From contig JAOTOM010004033.1 in NCBI GenBank assembly GCA_034440615.1, forward strand, positions 149,510 through 213,509: a stretch of 64,000 nt of DNA, read 5' to 3'. This stretch comes from Ashinkailepas kermadecensis (lineage: Eukaryota > Arthropoda > Thecostraca > Neolepadidae). Positions within the stretch are counted from its first letter, which is position 1; every line of letters starts with the position of its first letter. Shown here piece after piece: positions 12,056 to 23,879 of the stretch. A model generated the notes under the pieces. That model was not told the DNA's origin. It saw only the letters and a program-made list of their open reading frames with translations, and ran no database searches. Made by a program: the position numbers and the translations under genes.

Positions 12056-13548
12056 AGGTGTGAGTATTTGTGTATGTGCATGGACATTGTGTGTGTGCAT
12101 GCATGCATGTACACCGGTGCATTGGAATTTAAGACGTGTATGGATGCATAGTAGACGCACATGGATTCTGTTCCTCGAGCTGACAACGCACTACAGGGGT
12201 ATACAAATGTTAAGATGCACAGGGGTATACAAATGTTAAGAACGTCAGGAGCTAAAAAGGCCGATATAGAACCAAGGAGTACCTGTGCTTTGTTCTCAGT
12301 GATATACGAGAAACCCATGTTTGCTTAGGTTGACCTCATGACGTCAGTAGCATGGTATCAGGTGCTCGGCGGATCACTGCATCCAGATAGAACCAGACAA
12401 AGTAGTCATAACTGGGGGGAGCAGCCAGCCAGCCACGCCCACGAGCTCTTGGCAGGCCCGTCTATTGGCCACTACGTAGGCACATCTGCTCCCCCGGGTT
12501 TAGCCAATGCCAATGGGTTCTAAATATTCCAATGGACAGACAAACTTATGACAGTACAATGCACTGTACCTGGCGAATCGTATGAAATCAAGTAATCTGA
12601 ACAGCTTATGCAAGACAGTGTTCAGCCACCCTAGTTTTTAATCTAGAAACGGCGAATTCGGTTATATTCAGGCAAATGTAAGCATTTGTGTTTAAATTTA
12701 ACACAAAAGAATGGTTGGCGTGATTGACAGCAGAATGTTGAGAGGACAGTCGATAGGTATGTGCAATGGGAAATGGCACTCGTACGAGCAACGCTGTCAC
12801 AAGAATGCCAACTGGGGTCAACAAACTCTAGCAACTTGATAGTATGTCGTCCGGTGGCTGGTCTGGTTGAGCTCGGACAGCTGGTGTAGTGTCTATCTTG
12901 TCCACTGTGGACCGTACATTGGCCATGCTAATCATTGCAGTGTTGACTCTTCATTAGAGAACGATGCCCAAGCGCTAGAACTGTGATGCGCTCTTCGGGA
13001 ACTTTGGGCGGCACCGTCTGGCTAGTTCTCAGACAGATGTCACCGTTCTAAACATGGCAGTAGGAAGATGGAGTGGCGGCGTCCAGACTTCCTGTTTCTC
13101 AGGAGGCACACATTCATTAGCCATAACCCAACCAGCCATTCATTATCACATGGGAATGAATGGAAGGAATCGACCTAAAGGGTAACACCCATTTCTTTTG
13201 GAGCTCCCACGGTTATGGTTTTGCGGGTGCACTCTTCGTTTTCCAAAGAATGCACATGGCCGTTTCTCTTCCACGCTTTTTTTTATCGAAAACATCCATG
13301 AGCTGAAGTCGTTTGATGACGACGTCAGCTTGTTATTTGGGCTTTATGGCGCCTCGACCCGTCTTGGATCAATCGCGCCCACTGATGACTATGCAAAACA
13401 TCACGGATCCCAACAGCATTATTCGGGATCTGTATTCAATGGCACCACATATCCAGCATTTGGACCTGTATCGGTAATCTATATCCAGGGATCTATATGT
13501 CCGCAGTACACTCTGGGACATAGTTTTATCGGTAACGATAATGTACAA
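12056..13548 (-). other. intron 1, unassigned
   Basis: It contains a 24-25 bp tandem duplication ('acaggggtatacaaatgtta') at about 12193-12241. A + strand ORF of 123 codons at 13198-13569 ends near a GTAAGA motif but has no recognisable domain. I do not call it a gene. Confidence 0.35.
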
Positions 13549-14106
13549 CAGTGTAGAAATATACGGTAAGAACGATAACACAGCAAAGGATAGCTCACGA
13601 AATTGGTATGCTTTGCGAGGCATCTAGTTTAAGTTTTAAGATAAGGTAAGATACCACATGCCTGTTGTATGAAGTGTCCTTACTTATCCATGGTATACCT
13701 CAAGAAACACATTACAACAAAGCAAATTGATCGTTGACAACATTGGTAATCTTCGCTACCAACCTTTTATATTTCAGAATATTGGTGCGGTATGGCTCTG
13801 TTCGATGACGTTTTGTTTAACGAATCCAGTGTAGAAATATACGGTAAGAACGATAACACAGCAAAGGATAGCTCACGAAATTGGTATGCTTTGCGAGGCA
13901 TCTAGTTTAAGTTTTAAGATAAGGTAAGATACCACATGCCTGTTGTATGAAGTGTCCTTACTTATCCATGGTATACCTCAAGAAACACATTACAACAAAG
14001 CAAATTGATCGTTGACAACATTGGTAATCTTCGCTACCAACCTTTTATATTTCAGAATATTGGTGCGGTATGGCTCTGTTCGATGACGTTTTGTTTAACG
14101 AATCCA
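13549..14106. repeat. perfect 278-bp tandem duplication
   Basis: 13551-13828 and 13829-14106 read identically base for base. Each copy contains 'atacggtaagaacg' and, about 220 bp later, 'ttttatatttcag', which resemble a splice donor and acceptor on the + strand. The lack of divergence means a very recent duplication or an assembly artefact (two haplotypes joined). Confidence 0.9.
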
Positions 14107-15254
14107 TGATCTACCTCAGGAAACTTTATATCTCTCCGCATTCACAACCAGGGTTGAATTCATACTTTCAAATTATAGATTTGGAGAGTAAAAAGTTGGG
14201 GTCATCCACCACGGAGGGGATAATTATCTCCCTGTTTGAAAAATCAGCAACGTCCTTTTTATACATTCCAATACACTGATAATTATATTAAGCACGATAT
14301 ATGTGCAGTCATAGTGGAACAGCGCTATTCAACCTACCGGCGATAAAGAATAGGGTAATCTGCCCGAGAGTATAATGCTCTGAAGGGCAAAAACGCAAAA
14401 CCAGCTTGTTTTTCCAACTTCGTTCAAAACGGAAAACGTCAGTTTTTCTTCTTACGCTTCCTTCGCTGTCAGGCAGAGTTGGAAACACGACCTTCTACTG
14501 GATATTTGACATCCCGAACACCATCCTCTTAAAAATGATCCACTCCTTTTTCACATAGATTGAATGGAGTTGCCTTACAATGACTGGCGTTTATCGCTGT
14601 TTGGTGAGCATACCAGAAACTGATATAAAAATATGAAGGAGTTATATCCTATCAGAAATAAAAACAATATTATCCTCTCCGAATTTAAATACATCAAAAA
14701 TTGTATTTGGAAACCAGGATTCCAAAGCATAAATATAACCCTGTTGCCAGATGAACGGGCGTCGCCGGCCTCTACCATGGACTGGCCACAAATTGGCCTG
14801 GGGTTGAGCAACATACGGATTTTGAACTCGAGGCCTCTTAATGAGAAATCGGCTGCTCCGACTCCTGGCCTTACTATTCTCTAGAATAGCGGTTGATGGT
14901 CTTTTTGGAATCATGCCTTCTTGGGTTCACGAAGCATATTCTCATTCTCATTCCCTACAAAACACGATCCGCTTATCCTTGCTGCGTCTTTAACTTGCGA
15001 TGCATTCATTCGGCCTAAGAGCCCGAATTCCCCTTATGGGAAACTTTTCATGTTTGACAGCCACTATCCTAAATTATTACACCTTTGTATTACAGTGCGC
15101 TTGTTCGTCATATCACAGATGCTAGTGGGATTAGCGTCACCACTTGAATGCGCAGTTTGGCTTAAATATAGTGCTTATAGGTGCATTCGCATAGAGATAC
15201 ACACAAAAGCATGCACACGCGCATACGTACGCATACACACACACACATACACAC
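14107..15254 (-). other. intron 1, unassigned
   Basis: A 70-codon + strand ORF (14070-14279) starts inside the duplicated segment. It is AT-rich and I recognise nothing in it. (CA)n-like sequence leads into the next element at 15200-15254. Confidence 0.35.
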
Positions 15255-15594
15255 CAGCGGATCCAGGAAGGGGCCATTCCGGTCATGCCCCCCCCGAAGC
15301 GCTTAAAAGGGGGGGGCAGTGTCTTTTGCCCCCCCCCCGTGCAGGTAAGCTATGGCCCCTACATTGGAAATTATGTTGTCAATAATTATTATTTTAAAAA
15401 ATGGGCCCCTTTGCCAAATAGTGGTCCAAATCCGGTGCTTTTAACCAAAAATAATGGGAGAATGGGCAGCTTCCAAATCCGTTCGCCCCCTCCCCTGATG
15501 TAATTCCTAGGTACGCCACTGGGGGAGGGGGAGGGGACTGACACCGAAAACCGAAAGTTAGGCCCCCCAAACCGGTGGGCTAGATCCGCCAGTG
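15255..15594. mobile_element. hAT-like MITE relic, possibly two nested ends
   Basis: The left end 'cagcggatccaggaa' and the right end, read in reverse as 'cactggcggatctag', resemble the CAGTGGCGGATCCAGG-type termini of hAT elements. A second similar end ('gtacgccactg', 15511-15521) lies inside, so one element may be nested in another. G/C homopolymer runs occur at 15287-15335. No clear 8-bp target duplication is visible because the flanks are CA/TA repeats. Confidence 0.45.
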
Positions 15595-15595
15595 C

Positions 15596-16025
<430 letters not shown>

Positions 16026-16202
16026 GTGTGCATGTGTATGTGCTTCACTTTTGTCAGGCACCAGTAGAGCCTGGACGGATCCTCACTTTCCCCCAGACGC
16101 CGGCAGAGCCAGGACAGATCCTCACCTTCCATCAGACTCCACAGAGCTTGGGCGGAACCTCATCTTCCATCAGGCTCCACAGAGCCCGGACAAATCCCTC
16201 AC

Positions 16203-16597
16203 CTTCCATCAGACGCCAGGTCCACCTGGATGCAGTCTTCTGTCGATGTGCGAGGCACGCTCTCCGGTGGCGGAGGCGGCGGCGGAGGCGACGGAAGCGG
16301 TGGCGGCTCGGCCGACTCGGCGATCTGAGAGTCGAGCTGCATGCGGATGATGTCCGAGGTGCACGACGTGACGGTACTGTAGGCGCTGTCGGGCACGCCG
16401 TCGGACTCGCAGCCAGAGTCGACGCCGGCGCAGAGCGCCTCGGTGGCCGGCGGTGCGCCCAGGTACGTGGCAGAGCCGGACTCGTGTTGGTAGGCGGGCA
16501 GCTGGAGGCAGCACCGCTCACGCTCCGGCGCCCAGCCCGGCGACACAGCCGTGCCCAGCAGGGGCAGCTCATCGCTGCCGCTCGACACCAGCGCCAT
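16203..16597 (-). CDS. MARCHF1/8-like: RING-CH membrane E3 ubiquitin ligase, exon 1 (N-terminal region)
   Basis: First readable coding exon of a minus-strand gene whose other exons are at 5836-6091, 3915-4124 and 3132-3437. The joined model is 1167 bases (388 residues plus stop). MARCH ligases attach ubiquitin to membrane proteins on endosomes, ER or plasma membrane and drive their removal. Exon 1 encodes an acidic/Ser-rich, probably disordered N-terminus ([15 protein letters not shown]...) ending in a Pro run ([14 protein letters not shown]) and a Thr/Asp tail. The donor GGAAG|GTGAGG is strong and phase 2, matching exon 2. The ATG context (CACAGATGG) is good, but the frame stays open upstream behind a possible phase-0 acceptor, so an earlier coding exon cannot be excluded. 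Intron 1 is over 10 kb. Best match is MARCH1/8; orthology is inference. Confidence 0.82.
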
Positions 16598-17303
16598 CTG
16601 TGACTTCTGGCAAACGACTGGCTGAAGAAGCAGGTGCTCTCTCTGGAAGAGAACCGCGGCCGTTCAACAAGTACAGTAGCTGATACTCTATGCTTTGAGG
16701 AACGTGATGCACATCATTCAATCACTGTCACAAATGAACAACTGCGCCATTGTAGGTACTCCACGACCTAATGGACACAATCAACTCTTAGTCAGAGTCC
16801 GTATTTGTCATTCCTGAAATGCTTCATTTTAGAAGGCATCATTAGTCGTAATGTTTCAATATTTATGCGATATCGCATGATGTTCTAAATGTACCGTGTC
16901 TAGCAAGGCTCAGGAACACTGCAATGCCCGTAAATTTCGGGTATCTCAATCATTAAACAGAGGTAACGCTCAACTGTTTCCCATTCCCAATGTATGCTTG
17001 TGTGCATGCTTCAGAGCTTGGTTCCAGCAATTCTCGTGACTCGCATCAACTTGTGTCGGAGCAGGAACATAAATATTTTACCTCCTTGTTGTTAGGCTTA
17101 GCGAGGTATCTGTGCCAATTATGACTAAAGCAAAACATATTCTTGTTCGTCGCCTTTCTCGCTTCCATTGCACACACAAGATAAGCCATCCCTGTCTGTC
17201 ACGCTGGCAGGCAGGCGAGGGGTTCTGTCGAAAGCTACCATTAACCTTATGGCGTTGCATGACAATACTCTTGGTGTCCTGGCTATGAAGGCAATCGTCC
17301 GTG
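16598..17303. other. upstream flank or 5' region of the RING-CH gene, unassigned
   Basis: No exon, TATA box or repeat is convincing here. If the gene has non-coding 5' exons they lie further to the right. Confidence 0.35.
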
Positions 17304-17545
17304 GTGTTCTGGCGGCTTACTGTCGCGTATATGTCCCGCCGGTAGTGTTCTGGCGACTCATCGTCGAGCATATCTCCCGCCCGTAGTGTTACGGCGACTT
17401 ATTGTCGCGTACATGTCCCGCCCGTAGTGTTCCGGCGACTTACTGTCGCGCATATCTCCCGCCTATAGTGTTCCGGCGACTTACTGTCGGGCATATCTTC
17501 TGCCCATAGTGTTCCGGCGACTTATTGTCGCATACACCTCCCTTC
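17304..17545. repeat. 41-bp minisatellite with internal hairpin, about six copies
   Basis: The unit starts 'gtgttccggcgacttactgt' and continues 'cgcgcatatctcccgcccgta'. Most units keep a small inverted repeat, GCGAC-TTACT-GTCGC, and units that lose the outer pair keep CGAC/GTCG. Confidence 0.85.
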
Positions 17546-17735
17546 TTATTCTGTTCACAGAGTTTGCACTTAACTTACAAACGCGTTTCGTTGTGGGCAG
17601 AGGCGCAATCAGAACTGTGCGACGAGGGCCAACTATTACTTTTAGCTCTCATCCTCAAAGGGCTGCCCAGCTTCAAGGGGCCTCTCTGGTTCTCAACTTG
17701 ACTTTGAAAACTTCCGGGGCTTCTCCATCGAGCTC

Positions 17736-17886
17736 GGTTGGTTATTGGTTTTACGACACATGGACCGTTGTCATATAGCGTCGCCAATCTCTCACGCCGA
17801 TTGGTCGCGGGCGAAGAGTAGCGAAAGGTGAGACTCGAACCCACAATCTTTCGATTGTGAGACGAGTATCTTACCCCTAGACCACT
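17736..17886 (-). mobile_element. tRNA-derived SINE, family A, full-length copy
   Basis: On the minus strand it has a tRNA-like head with an A box (TGGTCTAGGGG), a CTCACAA anticodon-loop-like segment (Val-CAC-like) and a perfect T arm (GTGGG-TTCGAGT-CTCAC, the RNA polymerase III B box). A body with a CCAATC...GATTGG hairpin follows, then a tail ending 'gtaaaaccaataaccaacc'. GAGCTC occurs on both sides (17730-17735 and 17887-17892) and may be a short target duplication. Confidence 0.8.
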
Positions 17887-18159
17887 GAGCTCAATCGAGA
17901 TCATTCCCGGCACGCTTCGCGCGCCGAAAATGGACCCCAGCCGGAACGACGGGGGTGGGGGAGGGGTTATAGCTCAATGAGGCCCCCCGCTTCTGTCTGC
18001 GGGCACTTATTCGGCAGCATGCAACTGCACGTGTGGAATGGTGCCGTCTGGGTTGGTATGGTGCCTTTGTCGAAACCGGATCATACTAGTTCTTCTTCGG
18101 GTGTGGATGCTGATTATTCACCAAATTAGTGGACATAGGCGCTACCAAGTCGCCTATGC

Positions 18160-18356
18160 CCAGTCGATATTTCTTGCATATATATATTTACTTTATAAAT
18201 GATTAAGAAAAATGTTTCGCCGATCATGCTCAGATAGCTAAGGCTTGGGGGGGACACGAAAGAAATTGAGGGAGCCAAATCGCCACTTTTCAGAAATGGG
18301 GGGGGGGGGGGCGGGGACATGTCCCCGCCCCCTCCCAGTGGTTACACCCATGGTCC
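18160..18356 (-). mobile_element. interspersed repeat with 'catgggtgtaaccactgg' terminus, copy 1
   Basis: Reverse-complemented, this matches 28936-29115 along its length: the terminus catgggtgtaaccac, a long G/C run, 'gtggcgattt', 'catcaatttctttcgtg'-like sequence and an AT-rich end. The family is interspersed; its class is unknown. The homopolymer run differs in length between copies. Confidence 0.7.
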
Positions 18357-19098
18357 CAGCGCGCTGGGACCATGCGCTGGGAATCGCTGCAGCGGTTCGA
18401 CATAGTTTGCTTACTCCTGCTGCTTGTACGTAGCTGGGTTCGGCGTAGGAGTCCGCCGGTGCGATCAGAAAAAAAGAAGAAAATCGGTCAGCACCGAGCG
18501 CGAATCACAGTGAAAGGTTCTCACCGCCCGTTTATAGCTACCAGCAGGCGGCTGATTACAGTCTTATTTGACCTGGAGAGCTTGTGCCCTGACTGCACGA
18601 CATTGTAATGCGAAATCGCACGCTCCGTGGCCCTACTACGAGGTGACTGATACATGGACGCTGCCAGCAGTCGCTCCACCACACCATTATGTTACATAAT
18701 AATTAAATAAGACGCTCCTTACCCTCCTTGCATACTGTTCTGTTCATTTTCAACTTTAAGTCCAGTGAAAAACGTCAATGGTTAAGCTATCGAGCATTTC
18801 CTCACCAAACAGATCCGCCACGAGTCTTTTTCATACTGTGACGAATTCTGCTCCGTCGGCAGCCCCTAGCAGATCCTTCATTGTCTTGCACATGACATCT
18901 TCTTCGACCTTCATTCAATCGGATAGGACCTGGTCGGTCATAGACAGTATTTTTTATATAATGAACTTCGTTGTAAGACTCGCACGTTGTATTAGTGACC
19001 TGGCTGTTCGGTACACGTCTGGAGGCAGGCAGCGGCCCGTCTCATGGCTCTGGTGTCTGGCATTACTGGCATATCAGCTGACCCTCTTGACCACCTAC
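18357..19098. other. unassigned
   Basis: A 130-codon + strand ORF (18778-19170) overlaps the better minus-strand exon candidate at 19099 and is probably its shadow. Nothing else is recognised. Confidence 0.3.
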
Positions 19099-19290
19099 GC
19101 GCGGCTGAGACTGCATCATCTGCAGCTCTCCCAGAGCTGGGTCTGGGGCTTGGCGAACCTCGGGAAGTAGCAGGTTGCTGCGTTGGAACTCCTTCTGTAG
19201 TCTGGCGAAGATGCCGGTGATGTCAGCCTCCAGGGCAGCGATTGCCTCTGCGCGGCTCCCAGCCGCCCACTTGCGAAGAAATCCGGTGCC
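19099..19290 (-). CDS. candidate coding exon, unknown product
   Basis: The minus frame reads a helix-forming stretch (EAIAALEADITGIFARLQ then KEFQRSNLLLPEVRQ, PDPALGELQMMQSQPR) that looks like real coiled-coil protein, unlike the surrounding noise. It ends at a plausible donor (CCGCGC|GTAGGT, phase 0). Two acceptors are possible at its start (TTCTTCGCAAG or GCCGCGCAG). It lies upstream of and on the same strand as the RING-CH gene, and the candidate acceptor just before that gene's ATG is also phase 0, so it could be an earlier exon of the same gene. I do not recognise the family. Confidence 0.25.
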
Positions 19291-20281
19291 GCCCACTACT
19301 GCCCACTGGCGAAGGAATAGTAACTATCATTCAGCGATCTATCGCTCAGCAACCATTGCGACTCGCCATTATGATCGGGTGACAAGCCGGCCAGATTTCA
19401 CTGGGTGTCAATTTTTGGGTGATTCGGTGTCCATCTTTGACGACTGAGTGTCCAAATGGACACGTCGTAGTGCGTTAAACTAGGCCCTTCTCCCAAGAGT
19501 GGTCATTCTACGATCATCTCAGTGACCACTGATGAAACAATTGCCTATACAGTTTGCTTCATTTCACCGGAACATCAATGTATTCCGACCTATTGTTGAA
19601 CTACGTTATTTCCTATTCAATTTGTTTAAACATTTCGCTGAGTAACTACCCTAAAGAGCAAAAATTAACTTAATTCTGGATTGAAATTCTTAGCATGGAT
19701 ATAAAATGCGCAAATTCATGTTACAAAGCCATGCGTTGTGTAGCAAACGAAAAACTTTTTTTTTCAAGATCCGGGGCCTCCGAAATGTCAGCAAGTTAAC
19801 TGGGAGCGGAAGGGGGATGGGAGGCATGGCTCACAGCAGGACCATTTTTCATTGCTTTAGCATAACTGGGAATAGGAGGGTCGGAGTCTGGTTGGCTCGG
19901 ACGGCGGCCCGTAGTCGCCAATGAATGCAGCATTCCCAGTAAAAATTGCTTGGAATAGACCCTGCCAAAATACTTATCTTTAAACCACAATCTGTCGAGC
20001 CCTTGGACGCCAGCTTCAGAAAAAAAGTTAAATGACATCCATAACTCACCATTCTGCAAGTCGTGCACGTGACCCAACACGTGGCCGGATGCTCTCATAC
20101 CGCTCGAGCACACTGAACGCCTGCTCCTGTCCGAGCACCACCGATCGGATCACGTGTGGATCCGTCCGGCCATACGACTGACACACTGAACACCTGCTCC
20201 TGTCTGAACAAAACCGATCGACCTCCTGTGCCCGACGCCAATTTCCGATGGGAGGCAGGCGGATGACCCGATCCTGGGCGG
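19291..20281. other. unassigned
   Basis: AT-rich sequence without recognisable elements. A repeat relative may start near 20060, where 'cgaacacctgctcctgtc'-like text occurs twice (about 20110-20140 and 20180-20205). Confidence 0.35.
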
Positions 20282-20745
20282 TGCCAGTCACGTAGCAGAC
20301 AGCCACAGTGCTCTGGCAGCAGCAGTGCCAGTCACGTAGCAGACAGACACAGTGCTCTGGTAGCAGCAGTGCCTGTCACGTAGCAGACGGTCACATTGGT
20401 CTGGCAGCAGCAGTGTCAGTCACGTAGCAGACAGACACAGTGCTCTGGTAGCAGCAGTGCCTGTCACGTAGCAAACGGTCACATTGGTCTGGCAGCAGCA
20501 GTGCCAGTCACGTAGCAGACAGACACAGTGATCTGGCAGTAGCAGTGTCTGTCACGTAGCAAACGGTCACATTGGTCTGGCAGTAGCGGTGCTAGTCACG
20601 TAGCAGACTGTCACATTGGTCTGGCAACAGCGATGCTAGTCACGTGGGCCGGACACCAACGGTCTGACAGCAGCGGTGTCAGTCACGTGGGCCGGACCGC
20701 AGTGGTCTGGCAGCAGGGGTGCCAGTCACGTGGCCTGGACCGCAG
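20282..20745. repeat. 44-bp minisatellite, about ten copies
   Basis: The unit 'tgccagtcacgtagcagaca' plus 'gacacagtgctctggtagcagcag' is repeated with variants from 20282 to about 20745. Every unit carries CACGTRGC. Confidence 0.85.
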
Positions 20746-20898
20746 AGGCCTTGACCGGCCGCAGAGTACGCTGTCGTCGCGCTCGAGCTGTTTATCGTGC
20801 GCCACATCCGCCGCTGTGCAATGCCGCTGCTCTCGTCAGACTAGCATACAGCCGGTCTGCAGCCGGCCTCCGCCGACTAGACCGGGCCTCAGATGGGC

Positions 20899-21300
20899 TC
20901 ATGTGGTGCAGTTCTGGCGGCGCCGGGTACAAGAGCCGTGCGGAATTGTGTGCCCAAGCGCCCCCTAGCTGGAATACCACGGCGAGGGCCTGCCCGGTGA
21001 GGTTGGTGCAGTTCTGGCGGCGCCGGGTACAAGAGCCGTGCGGAATTGTGTGCCCACGCGCCCCCTAGCTGGAATACCACGGCGAGGGCCTGCCCGGTGA
21101 AGTTGGTGCAGTTCTGGCGGCGCCGGGTACAAGAGCCGTGCGGAATTATGTGCCCACGCGCCCCCAAGCTGGAATACCACGGCGATGGCCTGCCCGGTGA
21201 AGTTGGTGCAGTTCTGGCGGCGCCGGGTACAAGAACCGTGCGGAATTATGTGCCCACGCGCCCCCTAGCTGGAATACCACGGCGAGGGCCTGCCCGGTGA
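20899..21300. repeat. 100-bp tandem repeat, four copies
   Basis: 'ggtgcagttctggcggcgcc' begins at 20905, 21005, 21105 and 21205, an exact 100-base period. Copies differ by only a few bases, so the array is young or homogenised. Since 100 is not divisible by three, the ORFs across it shift frame from copy to copy and are not coding. Confidence 0.92.
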
Positions 21301-21689
21301 AAAATTGCCGGTGTGAGGTAGATGAACTGTGAATGTCCAGCTGTTACTATGATGCATTGGCACACATGTGCACCACCCAATGTCGCATGTCTTAGCACCT
21401 CCCACACCAATATCCGGTGTGGGATTAACAGATCGCGTTTGTTGTGCGCACGCTGTACACTTACAAATCGCCTCCAAATGCATTCTTCGGGAGATACCTG
21501 CGGTGCATCCCAGCGTCAGCAATGGCTCGAGATCCAAATCCAAGTTTTTAAGTTCGAGCATCATATTTCAACAAGAGGAATTGATATGACTCCGGAACAC
21601 TGGAGACTGGGTGCGTGTTTGCTGTTAACCTATGTCAGTACGCACGCCAAGGGATGCAATGTCTTCAGTTGAGCCTGCTGATGACCGCT

Positions 21690-21874
21690 TACTCTGAATG
21701 GTTACATGTTACATGTAGCGGAAATGTAAGACAACTATGTACTCTGAATGGTTACATGTTACATGTAGCGGAAATGTAAGACAACTATTTACTCTGAATG
21801 GTTACATGAAGCGGAAATGTAAGACAACTATTTACTCTGAATGGTTACATGTAGCGGAAATGTAAGACAACTAT
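21690..21874. repeat. 50-bp tandem repeat, four copies
   Basis: 'actctgaatggttacatg' recurs at 21691, 21741, 21791 and 21834. The short spacing of the last step comes from loss of one 'gttacat' heptamer. Confidence 0.88.
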
Positions 21875-22689
21875 TTGGAGCTTCCAATTCTCTGATATGG
21901 AGAAGCTTTAAAATATCCTGTTTTTGAGTTCCTGTCATTCACTATGTAGGACTGCAAGCATTCTTTCAGTTTCGTTTTTAAACAGTTGAAGAAACATCAC
22001 ATATCACTTCCAAATTCCCTATTTGAAGATGGAGCCTGAGCACCGATGAATAGGAATATCAGCGCTGATGTGATGCTCCCCCCTCCCCCCTCCGGGTCCG
22101 GTGATCCAATTGTAAGCCAGTTATTTTCATGAGACTACATAAAATACTGTTGACAACTGCTGGTAGCCCTGGAGGTCACGGCTCCTGGACCGACGGCAAC
22201 ACTGTATCAACTCGATGGAGGTTGGGTAATGTGTGCATTAGCTATGTGTCCTCCAGTATTGGCAGGGCTTGAAGCATGGTCTTGCCGTCGACGTTTGTCA
22301 GTCAGAACATTATCATTTCCGTGAAATTATCTACTACTCATCTTGACAAAAGAATAGATTGAACTGCTTGAAAATTACTAAGCTTATTGGTGTTTGATAA
22401 ACATGCCTGAAGCTCGAACTGACTTGAAAGAGACATTTTTGTTGTTAGAAAGGTAAATCCTAAATCAACAATACATCAATGATAGCTCACTCGGGAAAAA
22501 CTCAGGAAACGGACGTGTCGGTGTTCCGGTGCATAAAATAATGGCAAAATGCAACAAACTAATTTCGGCGATGGGACTAAGATTGCAATTTGACTGTTGG
22601 TGATGATGTGGCCAACTAAGTGACCCCTGAACTGATTATAATGGGGAACGCGAAACAATTCAGTAAGATTCAGGTAAAAAGACGACAAA
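21875..22689. other. unassigned
   Basis: AT-rich DNA without recognised features. Confidence 0.35.
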
Positions 22690-23110
22690 TCATTTGCCGC
22701 CGTGACCTTTGCGTTGCAGAGTGATGGTGAGGCGTCGTCGCCCGCGCTGCCCTTTGTCTGCGTGCGCGGCTGTGGTTGTTGGCAGCGGCATCCTTTGTTT
22801 GGTGTGGGCCGGCCGTGGGAGACGGCCGTCCTACCGTCGGCCGTCTCCGTCGGCCGTCGCTACCTTGGCTGGGAGCGAGCTGCGTTCGAGCGAGCTGGCG
22901 GTCGGTGGTTGCGTCAGCCATGGCGTGCTCTGTCCGGCAACGGCTGGCGATGCTGCCGACCGGGCCAGTGCGGATCGCGGCCGACCGTTTTGTGTGTGGC
23001 ACGACCGGATCATTAGCCGGCGAGGTGGGCCACCCCCAGCTGCCGATCGATCTGCCGGCCGGTGGCGCCAGCGCAGCGCAACTTGGCGCACCCACCCGCC
23101 GCCATTCTGG
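22690..23110. promoter_or_regulatory. CpG-rich segment, possible promoter
   Basis: A sharply GC- and CpG-rich block inside AT-rich DNA. On the minus strand its right edge carries 'ccagaatggcggcggg', a YY1-like motif often found at TATA-less start sites. It lies upstream of the RING-CH gene on the same strand, so it could be that gene's distal promoter. This is inference; the block could equally be a repeat. Confidence 0.2.
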
Positions 23111-23879
23111 CCTAGTGATGCGCTACTTAGTTCCTAAATATAGAAAAAGGGAGACGCGTCCGTGATACTCCAGTACCAAAAACACAATTTTGTGCGCTAA
23201 ATTTTTCACATATCTCTTGAGAAAATAAATTAAGAGTCGGAGGATGGGGGGTGCGACGCCTCCGTCAAACCTTGCACTTAATAAATATCGTGGGCCTTGC
23301 AACCGAACCATCGTGCAGGTGCAACTGCGAAGTCAACTCCAAGGGTCAATGGCACAGGTAGGGTTGAGTTCTGAAAATCATTGGAGAGAGGGGGGGGACA
23401 AAATACAGGAAGGCAATGGCGGGCTCAAATGGATTGGGGGGGGGGCAAACTCAATAGGGTCCCAGCTTAAAGGTTTAAATTATTTGGGGGAAAAGCCAAC
23501 ATTGAGGTGGCACTTTCCCCATCAAAAGTATATAAAACAACACACCTGACCAATGGTATGTGCGTGGGAACAAAGGATGCATAGTCCTGGATGGACGATG
23601 ACCGTCGGAGGACCACGGTGCACCGGTATTCCCTCGAATTTGGCCGTGCAGGCTGGAAGAACAGATGAACGAAATTGTGCTGAGTCAGTATTGTTCTCAG
23701 TTTTTGAAAGCTTTAGGCACTTGAATCTGCTGAGAAAACGAGCAATGTGACCGTATCATTCTACTTTGCAAGACATTTCGGATAACGTATCTGCAATATC
23801 GCGGTCCGCTCCTCGAAATGGATCACCGTCACTTGGTTCCGCCCACATGTGTTGGACATCATGCACAAGCCTCCAACAT
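23111..23879. other. unassigned
   Basis: It contains G-run-rich sequence (about 23390-23490). I see no repeat partner in the window and no exon. Confidence 0.3.

Noticed and set aside
13198..13569. 123-codon + ORF ending at a donor-like site
   Set aside because: No recognisable domain, no clear acceptor at its start, and the following exon would lie in a duplicated segment.
17816..17886. True tRNA gene (Val-like) calls at the SINE heads (also 41.2 and 55.7 kb)
   Set aside because: The T arm is perfect but the anticodon and acceptor stems are poor, and each is followed by the same SINE body, so these are SINE heads.
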